From Muribaculaceae bacterium (GTDB lineage Bacteria > Bacteroidota > Bacteroidia > Bacteroidales > Muribaculaceae), in NCBI GenBank assembly GCA_029062005.1, contig JAIDQZ010000134.1, forward strand, positions 1-64,000: DNA of 64,000 nucleotides, read 5' to 3'. Below are positions 26,690 through 36,007 of this stretch, in pieces. Made by a program: the position numbers and the translations under genes. Below the pieces are notes generated by a model that was not told the DNA's origin, ran no database searches, and saw only the letters and a program-made list of their open reading frames with translations. Numbering within the stretch: position 1 is the first letter of the stretch; every line of letters starts with the position of its first letter.

Positions 26690-29275
26690 TTATGGATTAT
26701 TCCTCCTGGTTGGCGATTCTTTTCCGAAAAGGTAGGACGGAGCATACCCTCCGAGGTCAACCACTATCTTTTCAAATACGATTCCCGGGTCGATCGGCTT
26801 TATCTCAAGCACGGTCTCTCCTGTTTTGGATACTCTCAGGGGAACTTGCTTCTCAATAACTCTTCTTGCAATGGTAGGATAGTAGATCGAATATATGTTT
26901 TCCGGGTTTTCGTTCATGTCGTGGTTGAAATTTACTTCCACAGGGTCGCTCCCTTCAAGTCCGACGGAATACCGGTGTCCCTCTTTCCTGTCGAAAGCCA
27001 ATGTCGACTTGGTCACTACATGCACGGTCACACTGTCGGTCCCTTCCGGAATCGTTATGGCGTATTTCAGCGCGGCGCCCTCCGGACTTTCTGTGTATGG
27101 CATCAAGGCAACTCCGCTGAGTGTGCGCCCCATATAAGGAATTACTTCCCATTTCGCGCCGTTAGCGGGATTCACCGCTGTGTTGAAGTGCTCCGCTTCC
27201 ATGACGATTGCTTCTTCGGAAGGCAGGAATGTATATCCTCCTTCATTCCGGTTCCTTGAGTCAAGGGTGAATATCTCAGGCATGGTGTCCGCGGGGAATG
27301 CATCGTTCCAGCTTGTATATCCTATATGTTTCTGTGTCATCATGCCGTCCCACTTTCCGCCGGCTATCTCCTTGTTGTAGCTTGCCATAAGAGCCTGGTC
27401 CCGGTCGAAGCATTTCCTGACTTCCTCTGCCCATTCATTGGCTTCCGGCAGTCCTTTGCTGTAGGCGTAGTGATTCATTGCCTGTGCGTAATACATCCGG
27501 TAGAGGTTTGACATCAATTGCAAGGGAAAGAGTATCAATTCGTTGTATGCGTCTTTCAGTTCCGGTTTGAGTGTAAGGTACTGACGCAGGGCTTCCGCTT
27601 CAAGCCTCACATAGTCATCTGAAACTTCTTTCCATTCGCCGGTGGCGAGAGAATACGTGTTTCTGTCAAGCATCTCGGGTGTCACTCTTCCGTTGTATTT
27701 GCACAGAAGGTTGAAGATGCGTGAGGCTTCCTTTGCCTGATCCGGACCGAGTTGCTGCTCAAAGAAGTGTAGCGTGTGGGTCTGCAGATTGTCAATGGTG
27801 AATCGTTTTGGATTCCATGCTATATCGAGAAATAATGTTATCGGATATTCCATTGGCTTGAGGTCACCCACGTTGAGGATCCATAGCTTGTCCACCCCAT
27901 AGTCGTAAGTCAGTTCCAATTGTTCCCACATGTTCTGTATCGGAGTGCAGTTCAGTAGTTTGCTGTTACGAGGCGCTCCTACATAGTCTACATGGTAATA
28001 CATTCCCCAGCCGCCTGGATGCTTGCGTTCCATTGCATCGGGTAGCCGTCTTACGTTGCCCCAGTTGTCATCGCATAGCAGATATATTACATCATCCGGA
28101 GCTTTGAGCCCGGCATCATAATAGTCAAGCACCTCCTTATAAAGCGCCCACACCTGGGGTGTATCCTTGGCTTTCTTTCCTGTCTCTTTTGCAATTATCT
28201 TGCGTTGGTTGTCAATCACTTTTTTTAGGAGCGCCACATCTGCCTCCTCGCTCATGGCTTCATCGCCGTCGCCTCGCATGCCAATGGTTACAATGTCTTC
28301 TGTGCCTTTCATTCGTTGTATACCTTCCGTAAAGAAGCGGTCGATGGTCTCTTGGTTCGTGTTGTAGTTCCATGCTCCGTTTTCATTGCGTCTGCGTGCC
28401 CATTCCTGATGGTTGCGTGCCATTGGTTCGTGGTGGGAGGTTCCCATTATTATTCCCATCTCATCTGCTGTCTTCAGGTTTTCCGGATCATCTGCATAGA
28501 AAGCCCATGACCACATTGCTGGCCACATGAAGTTGGCGCGCAGTCGGAGCAGAAGTTCAAACACGCGTGCATAGAAACGATGGTCGCCATAGTCTGTGCC
28601 GTAAGTGTTCTTTACCCATCCGGTTAGGCACGGGGCTTCGTCGTTGAGGAATATACCCCGGTATTTTACTGCAGGTTCTCCGGCTGTGTATGTTCCTTCT
28701 GCGATGTAAAGCTCCTTGTTCTTGACCGGTGGTACGTCAGCCCAGTCATACCACGGCGAAACTCCTATCTGTTCTGACAGTTCATATATTCCATATATTG
28801 TGCCCCGTCGGTCGCTGCCGGCGATCACGAGTGCTTCCTCCACGCCGGGATATGGATTTTTGACAGTCTGCATTAAGTATTTCTCATATTTCCCTTTCAG
28901 ATCCTTTTCATTGATTTTCTTTGATTTGAATAGATCCGTTATCAGAGGGCTTTCGCAAGAAGCCGCTACTATAAGCCGTGGTGGAAGTGCTTCCGCATGG
29001 TGGCTTCTCTTGATGAGGCGGGGTGTGGTCCCGCACACCTTGTCGAAATCATTTGTCAGGTTGATGGCGGCGATCTCAATGCCCGGCAGATCATCACTGT
29101 CGATGAGTATATCTGTTGGAGTTGGTTTCCCTTCGCTGTCGCATATAAGCGGGAAATATCCTGCAAGGGGAGACTCTGATGTGATTCCTCTGTTGTCAAG
29201 GGCTGCCGACTGCATCCAGGTCAGCATTATAGTGACCGCGGCGATAGTGATTTTAAAAAGGGTTGTCTGTTTCAT
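26690..29275 (-). CDS. Secreted alpha-glucuronidase, GH115
   Basis: The start at 29275 (MKQTTLFKITIAAVTIMLTWMQSAAL) gives a signal peptide and 861 aa; upstream starts lie within or above the promoter. The protein matches GH115 over its length: GSDRRGTIYGIYELSEQIGVSPWYDWADVPP, KYRGIFLNDEAPCLTGWVKNTYG, RLRANFMWPAMWSWAFYADDPEN, GIIMGTSHHEPMARNHQEW, VTIGMRGDGDEAMSEE, YLLCDDNWGNVRRLP and YHVDYVGAPRNSKLLNCTP, then a C-terminal beta-rich domain. GH115 enzymes remove (4-O-methyl-)glucuronic acid from xylan internally as well as at chain ends. It is divergent from the HTCS regulator gene, so it likely belongs to its regulon. Confidence 0.94.
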   Translation of the reverse strand: MKQTTLFKITIAAVTIMLTWMQSAALDNRGITSESPLAGYFPLICDSEGKPTPTDILIDSDDLPGIEIAAINLTNDFDKVCGTTPRLIKRSHHAEALPPRLIVAASCESPLITDLFKSKKINEKDLKGKYEKYLMQTVKNPYPGVEEALVIAGSDRRGTIYGIYELSEQIGVSPWYDWADVPPVKNKELYIAEGTYTAGEPAVKYRGIFLNDEAPCLTGWVKNTYGTDYGDHRFYARVFELLLRLRANFMWPAMWSWAFYADDPENLKTADEMGIIMGTSHHEPMARNHQEWARRRNENGAWNYNTNQETIDRFFTEGIQRMKGTEDIVTIGMRGDGDEAMSEEADVALLKKVIDNQRKIIAKETGKKAKDTPQVWALYKEVLDYYDAGLKAPDDVIYLLCDDNWGNVRRLPDAMERKHPGGWGMYYHVDYVGAPRNSKLLNCTPIQNMWEQLELTYDYGVDKLWILNVGDLKPMEYPITLFLDIAWNPKRFTIDNLQTHTLHFFEQQLGPDQAKEASRIFNLLCKYNGRVTPEMLDRNTYSLATGEWKEVSDDYVRLEAEALRQYLTLKPELKDAYNELILFPLQLMSNLYRMYYAQAMNHYAYSKGLPEANEWAEEVRKCFDRDQALMASYNKEIAGGKWDGMMTQKHIGYTSWNDAFPADTMPEIFTLDSRNRNEGGYTFLPSEEAIVMEAEHFNTAVNPANGAKWEVIPYMGRTLSGVALMPYTESPEGAALKYAITIPEGTDSVTVHVVTKSTLAFDRKEGHRYSVGLEGSDPVEVNFNHDMNENPENIYSIYYPTIARRVIEKQVPLRVSKTGETVLEIKPIDPGIVFEKIVVDLGGYAPSYLFGKESPTRRNNP

Positions 29276-29317
29276 ATGTTTTGGGTTATCTTTATGAGAT
29301 GGGGTCATAGGTAACTG

Positions 29318-29348
29318 CAAAATTATAAAAAAAATCCAACATCTCAAA
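29318..29348 (-). promoter_or_regulatory. Promoter of the GH115 gene
   Basis: The minus strand has TTTG, 19 nt, TAATTTTG, both perfect. It lies about 43 nt upstream of the chosen ATG at 29275. Confidence 0.7.
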
Positions 29349-29405
29349 TCCGGAAGGTAGCGCTGAGGTCTCGGTAAGTAAGATTAAGTTTGCTATTTGT
29401 ATTTC

Positions 29406-29421
29406 ATTTGTTAAAATTTGT
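29406..29421. promoter_or_regulatory. Candidate operator, half of a matched pair with 34156-34171
   Basis: ATTTGTTAAAATTTGT lies in the HTCS/GH115 divergent region and matches 14 of 16 positions with ATTTGTTACAAATTGT upstream of the PUL GH43 promoter. Both are near-palindromic. The sequence is AT-rich, so chance similarity is possible. Confidence 0.25.
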
Positions 29422-29447
29422 ATGATGATACGATTTCTAATGAAAAA

Positions 29448-29479
29448 TTAGTCAAATTCGACAATTTTATATATATTTG
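29448..29479 (+). promoter_or_regulatory. Candidate promoter of the HTCS gene
   Basis: TATATTTG at 29472-29479 is a perfect TAnnTTTG. TTAG at 20 nt upstream is one mismatch from TTTG. A leader of about 55 nt precedes the HTCS start codon. Confidence 0.45.
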
Positions 29480-29539
29480 CATTCGCTAACCGAAATGTGA
29501 ATTAATGGAGGGTGAAGATCCTCAAATTTCTCGAATTTC

Positions 29540-32500
29540 ATGAGACACTTCTTTTTGAAGCTTGCGCTTTTGACCATAGTGTTATATTATATACCTGCGA
29601 TAGGATATGCCGGTGGCTTCAGGTCGGGAACGCTTTTCGCAAGTCCGGAGATTGTAGCCGGAGATTATACCGGCTTCTGTCAGGATAAGGATGGCTTCCT
29701 CTGGATTGGTACCAATAAGGGTCTGTTTCGTTTTGACGGCAACAGTTATGATGTCTACAGGCATGACGATTCTGTCGAGGGATCGTTGACCGACAGCCGT
29801 ATACTTGGTGTTTTGTGCGACAGGAAAGGACGGGTGTGGGTTGCTACAGCCAATGGACTTAATCTTTATCTTCCTCAGAATGATGCTTTTAAGGTGATTC
29901 CGATACCTTCCAAGGATTTCTATGGCTATATCATAGACTTTGCCGAGCAGCCTGACGGTACGCTCACCTTTGTTGTCTCAGGAGTGGGACTGTATGTGGT
30001 GAGCGATGATTCAGACGAGCCTGTGGCGGTAAAATATCCCGGCGGTCAGATGGAAAAGGAATTCAATTCCATAGCGTGCTGCCGAAATGGCAGGATTTAT
30101 CTTGGAAGTCATGATGGGATAGTATATTCGATGGCTCCTAACGGAAGCATTTCTTCCATAAAAGTCACTGACGGACTTTACATCAGCAAGCTTGCCCTTG
30201 AGGATGATGACAATGTGCTTGTGAGCACGCTCAATGATGTGTATCGTGTCAACAGCCGCACTAATGAGGTGACTCGTCTGGACATTGCCGGCAAGGTCTC
30301 TATCGACGATCTGTCTAATTCCAGTGGTGGACATGTGTATGTGTCTACTTCGGGCGAAGGTCTTTGGGAGGTTGCCGCCGGCACCGGGCATGTGAGGAAA
30401 TGCGATAATTTCTATTGTGCGTTCCTTGATCTTGATGAAGCTAAGATTGGAGCGGTATATACTGCGCCCGACGGCAACCTTTGGCTTGGATGCAATTATA
30501 AGGGTATTGTCCTTTTGCCTGGAGGTCATATACCTTTCCTATACAGGAAGTTTTCAGATGCCTTTCCTGATTTTGTGGGAGGTCCCGGAGCGATGACCGA
30601 ATGGCACGGACACTCGGTCGTGGCCCTTGACAAGGGCAGGATTGTGATGTATGGTTCCGGCGGTACTGTTCTGATGAAGACCGTCATCCCGGGAGCGGAT
30701 CATATCACGCATATTGAGATGATCGACGGTGACAAGGCGCTTGTCAGCGTCGCTGACGACGGTATTTGGGAGCTGTCCCTTCCTTCCGGATCAGTAAGGA
30801 AGTTTCTTGATATACCCGGTAAATATCCGTCGGTTGTGACAGCTCCGGGTAAGGATGGAGAGATCTTTGTGGGTGTGCATGGCAGAGGACTGATGAAATA
30901 TGACACGGTAAGTGGTACCCAGACGTGGATTCCGTATGATCCTGACGGAAATAAACTCACCAATCCATATATCACCAGCCTTAACCATACTCCCGACGGA
31001 AAGGTGTGGATAGGACTCTACGGTGGTATCGCCTGCTATGATCTCAAGTCTGATTCATTGCTTGAGATCAGTCAGGAGCCTTTCCTTAAAGGAGCCACAT
31101 TCGCCATTGTGCCCTGCACCACAGATGACTCTGTTTGGGTCGGCACAAGCCACGGGCTAATACATTTTGATCCGGTGAAGGGGGTGATTCAGAAATATAC
31201 TACTGCCGACGGACTCAGCGACAATGATATCCGTACTATATCACGCGATCATAACGGCGGCAAATGGATAGGCACCATGCGTGGTTTGTCTTATGTGACC
31301 CCCGACAATTCAAAGATCCTTTCTTACTATGGAGGCAGCGGTCTTGTGGAGACTTCTTTCAGTCAGATCAAGTTCTCTCCTTCCAGAAAGGGAATGTACC
31401 TGTGCAGTGATGTTGGCATCACTGCTTTTATGCCGGACTCGGTGTCGGCTCCGAGCTTTAAGCAGGAGGTGAAGGTCTCCGCGATCTATCTTAACGGACG
31501 GAGACTTCTGCCGAACATGAAAAACGGACGCCATTACATGATATCCGGTTCGCCGATGGAGCCTGATGAGCTCAATCTTCCTTATAAGAACAATGCACTC
31601 ACACTGCGCCTGTCGACCATGGACTTCCGGGATGCTTCCAATATACATTATAAATGGAGGTTGCACTCCAAAGACTCATGGATAGAGACTCCTCCGGGTG
31701 AGAACCTGCTTTATCTCCCGCATCTTGAACCGGGGAATTATAATCTCGAGATATGTGCGGTTGAGAACAACCAGGTGTCTCCCTCCACTTCGATACGCAT
31801 TGTGGTCCCGTCGCCATGGTATTGGACCGGACTTGCCAGGATTATCTATCTTATCCTCCTGCTCGCTTTTGTTGTACTCGGCTATCTGGTATTGAAGAAA
31901 CGCCGTGAAGAGAAGGTCAATGAAGACAGGATAAAGTTCTTTATGGATGTCTCTCATGATATCAGATCTCCTTTGACACTGATTATGAGTCCTTTGGAGT
32001 CATTGATTAAAGAGCAGACAGATCCCGATGTCCAGTCGAAGCTCAAGGTGATGCATCGAAATGCAATGAGAGTGATGAGCCTTGTGAATCAATTGCTTGA
32101 TATCCGTAAGCTTGACAAGGGAAAGATGCGTCTCTCATGCAGGAAGACAGATGTGGTGTCATTTGTCAAGGAACTTGTCGAATTGTTTATGCCGCAGGCC
32201 GCTGACAGGAATCAGGCTCTCACTTTCATTGAAAACGGCGATCCCGGTGATATCTGGCTTGACCGTGATAATTTCGACAAGATATTGGTCAATCTTATTT
32301 CCAATGCCATTAAATACACTCCAAAGGGAGGGTCTATAAATATCTCTGTAGGTGTCGAGGCTGACGAAAAACTTGGCGACTGTCTTCGCGTGGATGTGAT
32401 TGATACGGGCATTGGGCTTGATGCCAAGGCTCAGGCGATGCTTTTCGAGCCATTCTATAGAGTGAGGGAGAACCATGCTCCTGCTACTATGGGTTTTGGA

Positions 32501-33544
32501 ATCGGTCTTGACCTTTGTCGTCGTCTTGTGGAGTTGCATCATGGCGTGATTTCGGCTGCCAATCGTGAGGATGGAATAAAAGGAAGCGTGTTCACTGTGC
32601 TTATACCGTTGTCCGAGTCCCTTTATGAAGCAGGGGAGCTTACTGAAGGAGAGACAGTCGACAGTGAGGCAGGTCGCCACCTGATGATGTCTGGCGCTTC
32701 CCCTGCAGGGGAACGGCAGTCAAGGCCGAAGCCCTTGACTGCCGGAGGAAAGGTGCTTGTGGTGGATGATGACGCTGAACTCCGAGGATACATATCTTCT
32801 GTTCTCGGCAAATATTATAAGGTGAAGCAGGCTGAAGATGGAACGGAGGCTCTTAAGATAGTCGCAGACTGGACTCCGGATATAGTTGTCAGCGATGTGG
32901 TGATGCCCGGAATGGATGGATTGACACTTCTGAAGCGCATGAAATCCAATACTGATTTCAATCATATCCCGGTGGTCCTGCTCAGCTCCAAGACAGCTCT
33001 TTCCGACAGAATGTCGGGATGGGACAAAGGAGCCGACGGATATCTTGGAAAGCCGTTCAATGCCGATGAATTGGGAGCCTTGGTAGACACCCTGATAGAA
33101 AACAGGCAGCGTCTCAGGGGCAAGTTCTCAGGGGCTCAGGATATAGAGGGCAAGATCGAGGCTCCTGAGATGAAGGGAAATGACGAGTTGCTTCTTGAAC
33201 GCATCATGAAGGAGATCAACGCGCATATCGACGATCCGGGGCTTAATGTCGAGAAACTGTCGGCTGAAGTGGGTGTGAGTCGTGCGCAGCTCCACCGTAA
33301 GATGAAAGACCTTATAGGAATGACACCGAGCGACTACATACGCAATATCCGCCTTAAACGCGCTTGTGAGCTTCTTCGCCGTCCGGATATAGAGGTGACT
33401 CAGGTGGCATACAAGATTGGATTCACGTCTCAGCCGCATTTCTCGTCTCATTTTAAGCGCTACACCGGTTTCTCTCCGTCAGAATACCGTGCAAGATGCC
33501 TGTCAGGAGCCGATCCGGACGTTGTGGTCAAGCTTGACGCCTGA
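29540..33544 (+). CDS. Hybrid two-component system regulator (HTCS) of the xylan locus
   Basis: The 1334-aa single-chain sensor-regulator has, in order: a signal peptide (about 1-25), periplasmic Reg_prop beta-propeller repeats (FCQDKDGFLWIGTNKGLF, DRKGRVWVATANGLNLY, PDGKVWIGLYGGIACYD, NGGKWIGTMRGLSYV), a Y_Y_Y domain (about 680-755), a transmembrane helix (about 759-785), HisKA with His806 in MDVSHDIRSPL, HATPase (NLISNAIKYTPKGG, GFGIGLDLCRRL), a receiver domain with Asp1119 in VVSDVVMPGMDG, and a C-terminal AraC-type HTH (VAYKIGFTSQPHFSSHFKRYTGFSPSEYR). HTCS proteins bind glycan fragments in the periplasm and activate adjacent PUL genes. Position between GH115 and the xus genes suggests xylo-oligosaccharides as ligand. 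All phosphorelay residues are present. Confidence 0.95.
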   Translation: MRHFFLKLALLTIVLYYIPAIGYAGGFRSGTLFASPEIVAGDYTGFCQDKDGFLWIGTNKGLFRFDGNSYDVYRHDDSVEGSLTDSRILGVLCDRKGRVWVATANGLNLYLPQNDAFKVIPIPSKDFYGYIIDFAEQPDGTLTFVVSGVGLYVVSDDSDEPVAVKYPGGQMEKEFNSIACCRNGRIYLGSHDGIVYSMAPNGSISSIKVTDGLYISKLALEDDDNVLVSTLNDVYRVNSRTNEVTRLDIAGKVSIDDLSNSSGGHVYVSTSGEGLWEVAAGTGHVRKCDNFYCAFLDLDEAKIGAVYTAPDGNLWLGCNYKGIVLLPGGHIPFLYRKFSDAFPDFVGGPGAMTEWHGHSVVALDKGRIVMYGSGGTVLMKTVIPGADHITHIEMIDGDKALVSVADDGIWELSLPSGSVRKFLDIPGKYPSVVTAPGKDGEIFVGVHGRGLMKYDTVSGTQTWIPYDPDGNKLTNPYITSLNHTPDGKVWIGLYGGIACYDLKSDSLLEISQEPFLKGATFAIVPCTTDDSVWVGTSHGLIHFDPVKGVIQKYTTADGLSDNDIRTISRDHNGGKWIGTMRGLSYVTPDNSKILSYYGGSGLVETSFSQIKFSPSRKGMYLCSDVGITAFMPDSVSAPSFKQEVKVSAIYLNGRRLLPNMKNGRHYMISGSPMEPDELNLPYKNNALTLRLSTMDFRDASNIHYKWRLHSKDSWIETPPGENLLYLPHLEPGNYNLEICAVENNQVSPSTSIRIVVPSPWYWTGLARIIYLILLLAFVVLGYLVLKKRREEKVNEDRIKFFMDVSHDIRSPLTLIMSPLESLIKEQTDPDVQSKLKVMHRNAMRVMSLVNQLLDIRKLDKGKMRLSCRKTDVVSFVKELVELFMPQAADRNQALTFIENGDPGDIWLDRDNFDKILVNLISNAIKYTPKGGSINISVGVEADEKLGDCLRVDVIDTGIGLDAKAQAMLFEPFYRVRENHAPATMGFGIGLDLCRRLVELHHGVISAANREDGIKGSVFTVLIPLSESLYEAGELTEGETVDSEAGRHLMMSGASPAGERQSRPKPLTAGGKVLVVDDDAELRGYISSVLGKYYKVKQAEDGTEALKIVADWTPDIVVSDVVMPGMDGLTLLKRMKSNTDFNHIPVVLLSSKTALSDRMSGWDKGADGYLGKPFNADELGALVDTLIENRQRLRGKFSGAQDIEGKIEAPEMKGNDELLLERIMKEINAHIDDPGLNVEKLSAEVGVSRAQLHRKMKDLIGMTPSDYIRNIRLKRACELLRRPDIEVTQVAYKIGFTSQPHFSSHFKRYTGFSPSEYRARCLSGADPDVVVKLDA

Positions 33545-33560
33545 TCTGTGAATATGGTAT

Positions 33561-33608
33561 AAGTCCGGGGTCAAATCAAGCTCATGAGCTTGATTTGACC
33601 CCGGACTT
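33561..33608. terminator. Perfect 48-bp palindrome after the HTCS gene
   Basis: A 24-bp arm beginning AAGTCCGGGGTCAAATCAAG is followed directly by its exact reverse complement, with no loop bases. It begins 16 bp after the HTCS stop codon and would fold into a very stable hairpin on either strand. A terminator role is likely, but the length, lack of spacer and poor T-run are more like a dispersed palindromic repeat. Confidence 0.7.
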
Positions 33609-33705
33609 TACAATTTTATATCAATCATATTCGGATTTGAATTCGGAGTAATCATTGAGAAATATATAGTTTACGATGATATACGGCTCTTTTGCCGATT
33701 CTTTG

Positions 33706-33812
33706 TAATTTTGCATTCGTAAAGATGAGAGTTCAGTATAAGGTGTAAGTGACTTGATTCTCGGTCTGAGTCCCGATATCGGGGAGTTTTGGCGGATGCC
33801 GCCGGTTTTGAT
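33706..33812 (+). ncRNA. Candidate small RNA or long leader (speculative)
   Basis: A -7 element TAATTTTG at 33706-33713 is followed about 65 nt later by the palindrome CCCGATATCGGG and then a GGCGGATGCCGCC stem-loop with GGTTTTG, which could end a transcript of about 90 nt. No consensus -33 TTTG is present at the right spacing and the final T-run is weak. It could equally be unrelated AT-rich spacer. Confidence 0.2.
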
Positions 33813-34155
33813 AGAAATAGAAAAAGTGATAGATTGATATATAGGTTAAATTATTAGAATTAAGTCTAATTGACTTCAGGTAGGTTTATGTATTCTTGAC
33901 CACTTTCTTACAATACGATATTTTTAGTAAAGATTGATTATAGGTTTAGTTATTAGGTAGTGGTTGTGGGCTGATGTGCGTGATGCATGTCAGCCACACA
34001 CATTTTTTATAGAGTTGTGTTTCTATGGTTGCTGTGGAGTGGCAGACGGGACATCTGTGTATGATTTTGGATGAGTTGTCGTAAAAGAATTGTAAGTCAA
34101 TATAATGTAAAATTTTTGATACGGATTTATATGTATCTGAGACGCGTTTTGCGCG

Positions 34156-34171
34156 ATTTGTTACAAATTGT
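34156..34171. promoter_or_regulatory. Candidate operator upstream of the PUL GH43
   Basis: ATTTGTTACAAATTGT contains the perfect 13-bp palindrome ATTTGTTACAAAT and lies about 46 bp upstream of the -7 element at 34217. It matches the site at 29406-29421 at 14 of 16 positions. It may be where the HTCS binds, but this is inference. Confidence 0.3.
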
Positions 34172-34216
34172 GACGTATATGAAAGTGTATCGCGCACGCA
34201 TAGTGGGAAAGTTGAT

Positions 34217-34224
34217 TAATTTTG
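34217..34224 (+). promoter_or_regulatory. -7 element for the GH43-xus transcript
   Basis: TAATTTTG is a perfect -7 match 25 nt before the ATG at 34249. No TTTG occurs at the -33 position, as expected for a promoter that depends on an activator such as the HTCS. It also rules out the ORF-track start at 34222. Confidence 0.5.
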
Positions 34225-34248
34225 TGTCCGCAATTTAATAATACGAAA

Positions 34249-35970
34249 ATGAAGAAACTGACCAACATCGCAATCACCCTTGGCTGCCTGGCTTTTCTGC
34301 CCGGCTGCTCATCGAAGACCTCCGGGGTCTTGCCTCAGAGCTCGGTCGCAATTTTCGACTCGTTCAGTTACGAGGGAGATGATTCGTTCTATAAGGCAAA
34401 TCCTCTGCCGGACGAAAGCTCATACTATAATCCGGTGTTGGCGGGATGGTATTCCGATCCTTCACTCTGTACAAATGGCAAAGGCGACTATTTTCTTGTA
34501 GCCTCTACATTCACGTACTTTCCGGGCGTTCCGATCTTCCATAGCCGCGATCTCGTCAACTGGGAGCAGATCGGACATGTGCTCACGAGGGAGTCACAGC
34601 TCGTCAATATGGAAAAGCAGCATGTGAGCGGAGGAATCTTTGCACCTGATATCGCTTACAATCCCGCCAACGAAACCTATTATATGATCACCACCAATGT
34701 GGGGGCCGGCAACTTCTTCGTGAAGACCAAAGATCCTTATGGAGAGTGGAGTGATCCCATAATGCTGCCGGAGGTGGCAGGCATAGATCCTGCGTTCTTC
34801 TTTGATGAAGACGGCAGGGCATATATTGTGAATAACGATGATGCTCCCGACGGCAAGGCAGAATATGACGGACATCGCACAGTGCGCGTAGTGGAGTTTG
34901 ATCCCGCCACCGACAAATGTGTCGGCGAGCGCCGGATAGTTGTCAATAAAGGATGCCGCCCTGAAGAAAAGCCGATATGGTGCGAAGGTCCGCATATATA
35001 TAAGGAAGGTGGCTGCTATTATCTGATGACAGCAGAAGGAGGCACCAGTGTCGGACACAGCGAGGTCATCTACAAGGGTCCTACTCCGTTTGGCCCGTTC
35101 ATTCCCTGGGATGCCAACCCTATTCTTACTCAGCGCACTCTTGACCCGAATCGTGAAAATCCTGTCACATGTGCCGGTCATGCCGACATGGTCAAGACTC
35201 CGGAAGGCGACTGGTGGGGAGTGTTTCTCGCTTGCCGTCCTGTAGAGGGAGACAAGGAAAATCTTGGTAGGGAGACATTCCTCCTGCCTGTGAAATGGAC
35301 ATCCGACGGATGGCCCCGCTTTGTGGAGAACGGCGAGACTGTTCCCTTGCTCGGTAGCAAGCCGGGTGTGATGAGAGGAGATAGGATCACCTTCGGCAAC
35401 TATAGCCGTAAGGATGAGTTTAATGACTCTACTCTTGATAATGAATGGATGACCCTTCGCGGTCCTGCCGCCGAATACTATTCGCTTACTCAGAATCCGG
35501 GACACCTCACCGTGAAATGTGCGGATGTGAGATCGAGCGAGAAGGCTGTCCTCCCGTATGTATGCCGCAGGCTTAATCACCATAATTTCAATGCATGCAC
35601 TCATATGACATTTATTCCTGAGAGTGATGCTCAGGTAGCGGGGATGCTTCTGCTGAAAGACGAGACCCATCAGTATCTTCTTGCTCGCACCAAAAGCGGC
35701 GACACCCACAAGCTTGAGGTAAGGAAGATAGCTGAAGACGGAATTCATACATTAGCAGAAATTCCGGTTGATTCTGGATTGTCGACAGTTGATTTCAAGA
35801 TATCCGGCAATGGACTCAAATATGGATTCCATTATTCCACCGACGGGGGAAAGAACTGGCAGCTTCTTGCCGACGGTGTTGATGCCGGCTTCACATCCAC
35901 TGCTGAGGCAGGCGGTTTCACAGGCACCGTGGTCGGACTCTATGCTTCAAATGCAGAGACAATTGATTGA
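34249..35970 (+). CDS. GH43 beta-xylosidase / alpha-L-arabinofuranosidase lipoprotein
   Basis: The start at 34249 (MKKLTNIAITLGCLAFLPGC) gives a lipoprotein signal with Cys20, 573 aa. The five-bladed GH43 propeller shows the general base Asp70 in GWYSDPS, a pKa-tuning Asp180 in AGIDPAFFFDEDG and the acid Glu246 in IWCEGPHIY. A C-terminal beta-sandwich (about residues 380-560) is as in the larger GH43 subfamilies with XynB-like architecture. It would remove xylose or arabinose from xylo-oligosaccharides at the periplasmic face or cell surface. It lies 37 bp upstream of the first SusC gene and probably heads that transcript. Exact specificity cannot be read from sequence. Confidence 0.9.
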   Translation: MKKLTNIAITLGCLAFLPGCSSKTSGVLPQSSVAIFDSFSYEGDDSFYKANPLPDESSYYNPVLAGWYSDPSLCTNGKGDYFLVASTFTYFPGVPIFHSRDLVNWEQIGHVLTRESQLVNMEKQHVSGGIFAPDIAYNPANETYYMITTNVGAGNFFVKTKDPYGEWSDPIMLPEVAGIDPAFFFDEDGRAYIVNNDDAPDGKAEYDGHRTVRVVEFDPATDKCVGERRIVVNKGCRPEEKPIWCEGPHIYKEGGCYYLMTAEGGTSVGHSEVIYKGPTPFGPFIPWDANPILTQRTLDPNRENPVTCAGHADMVKTPEGDWWGVFLACRPVEGDKENLGRETFLLPVKWTSDGWPRFVENGETVPLLGSKPGVMRGDRITFGNYSRKDEFNDSTLDNEWMTLRGPAAEYYSLTQNPGHLTVKCADVRSSEKAVLPYVCRRLNHHNFNACTHMTFIPESDAQVAGMLLLKDETHQYLLARTKSGDTHKLEVRKIAEDGIHTLAEIPVDSGLSTVDFKISGNGLKYGFHYSTDGGKNWQLLADGVDAGFTSTAEAGGFTGTVVGLYASNAETID

Positions 35971-36007
35971 CGTGAAAATTTCCATTATACTTTAATATTT
36001 AATAGCG

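Larger units (their letters stand above)
33609..34216. other. Intergenic region between the HTCS gene and the PUL, no gene found
   Basis: About 600 bp with no convincing coding sequence. A minus-strand ORF (33946-34197) starts with GTG, has no recognisable domain and lies in very AT-rich DNA, so I leave it out. The region holds a perfect -7 element (TAATTTTG, 33706-33713), a CCCGATATCGGG palindrome near 33772, a GGCGG-ATG-CCGCC hairpin followed by GGTTTTG near 33791-33810, and a candidate operator at 34156-34171. Confidence 0.6.

Noticed and set aside
33946-34197. 83-aa minus-strand ORF with a CPVC motif in the HTCS-PUL spacer
   Set aside because: GTG start, very AT-rich, no promoter or conserved pattern visible; it also crosses the candidate operator of the GH43 promoter. 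Conservation in other genomes could revive it.
34594-35748. 384-aa minus-strand ORF
   Set aside because: It lies wholly within the GH43 gene on the opposite strand, has no recognisable domain, and its length is explained by the codon pattern of the real gene.
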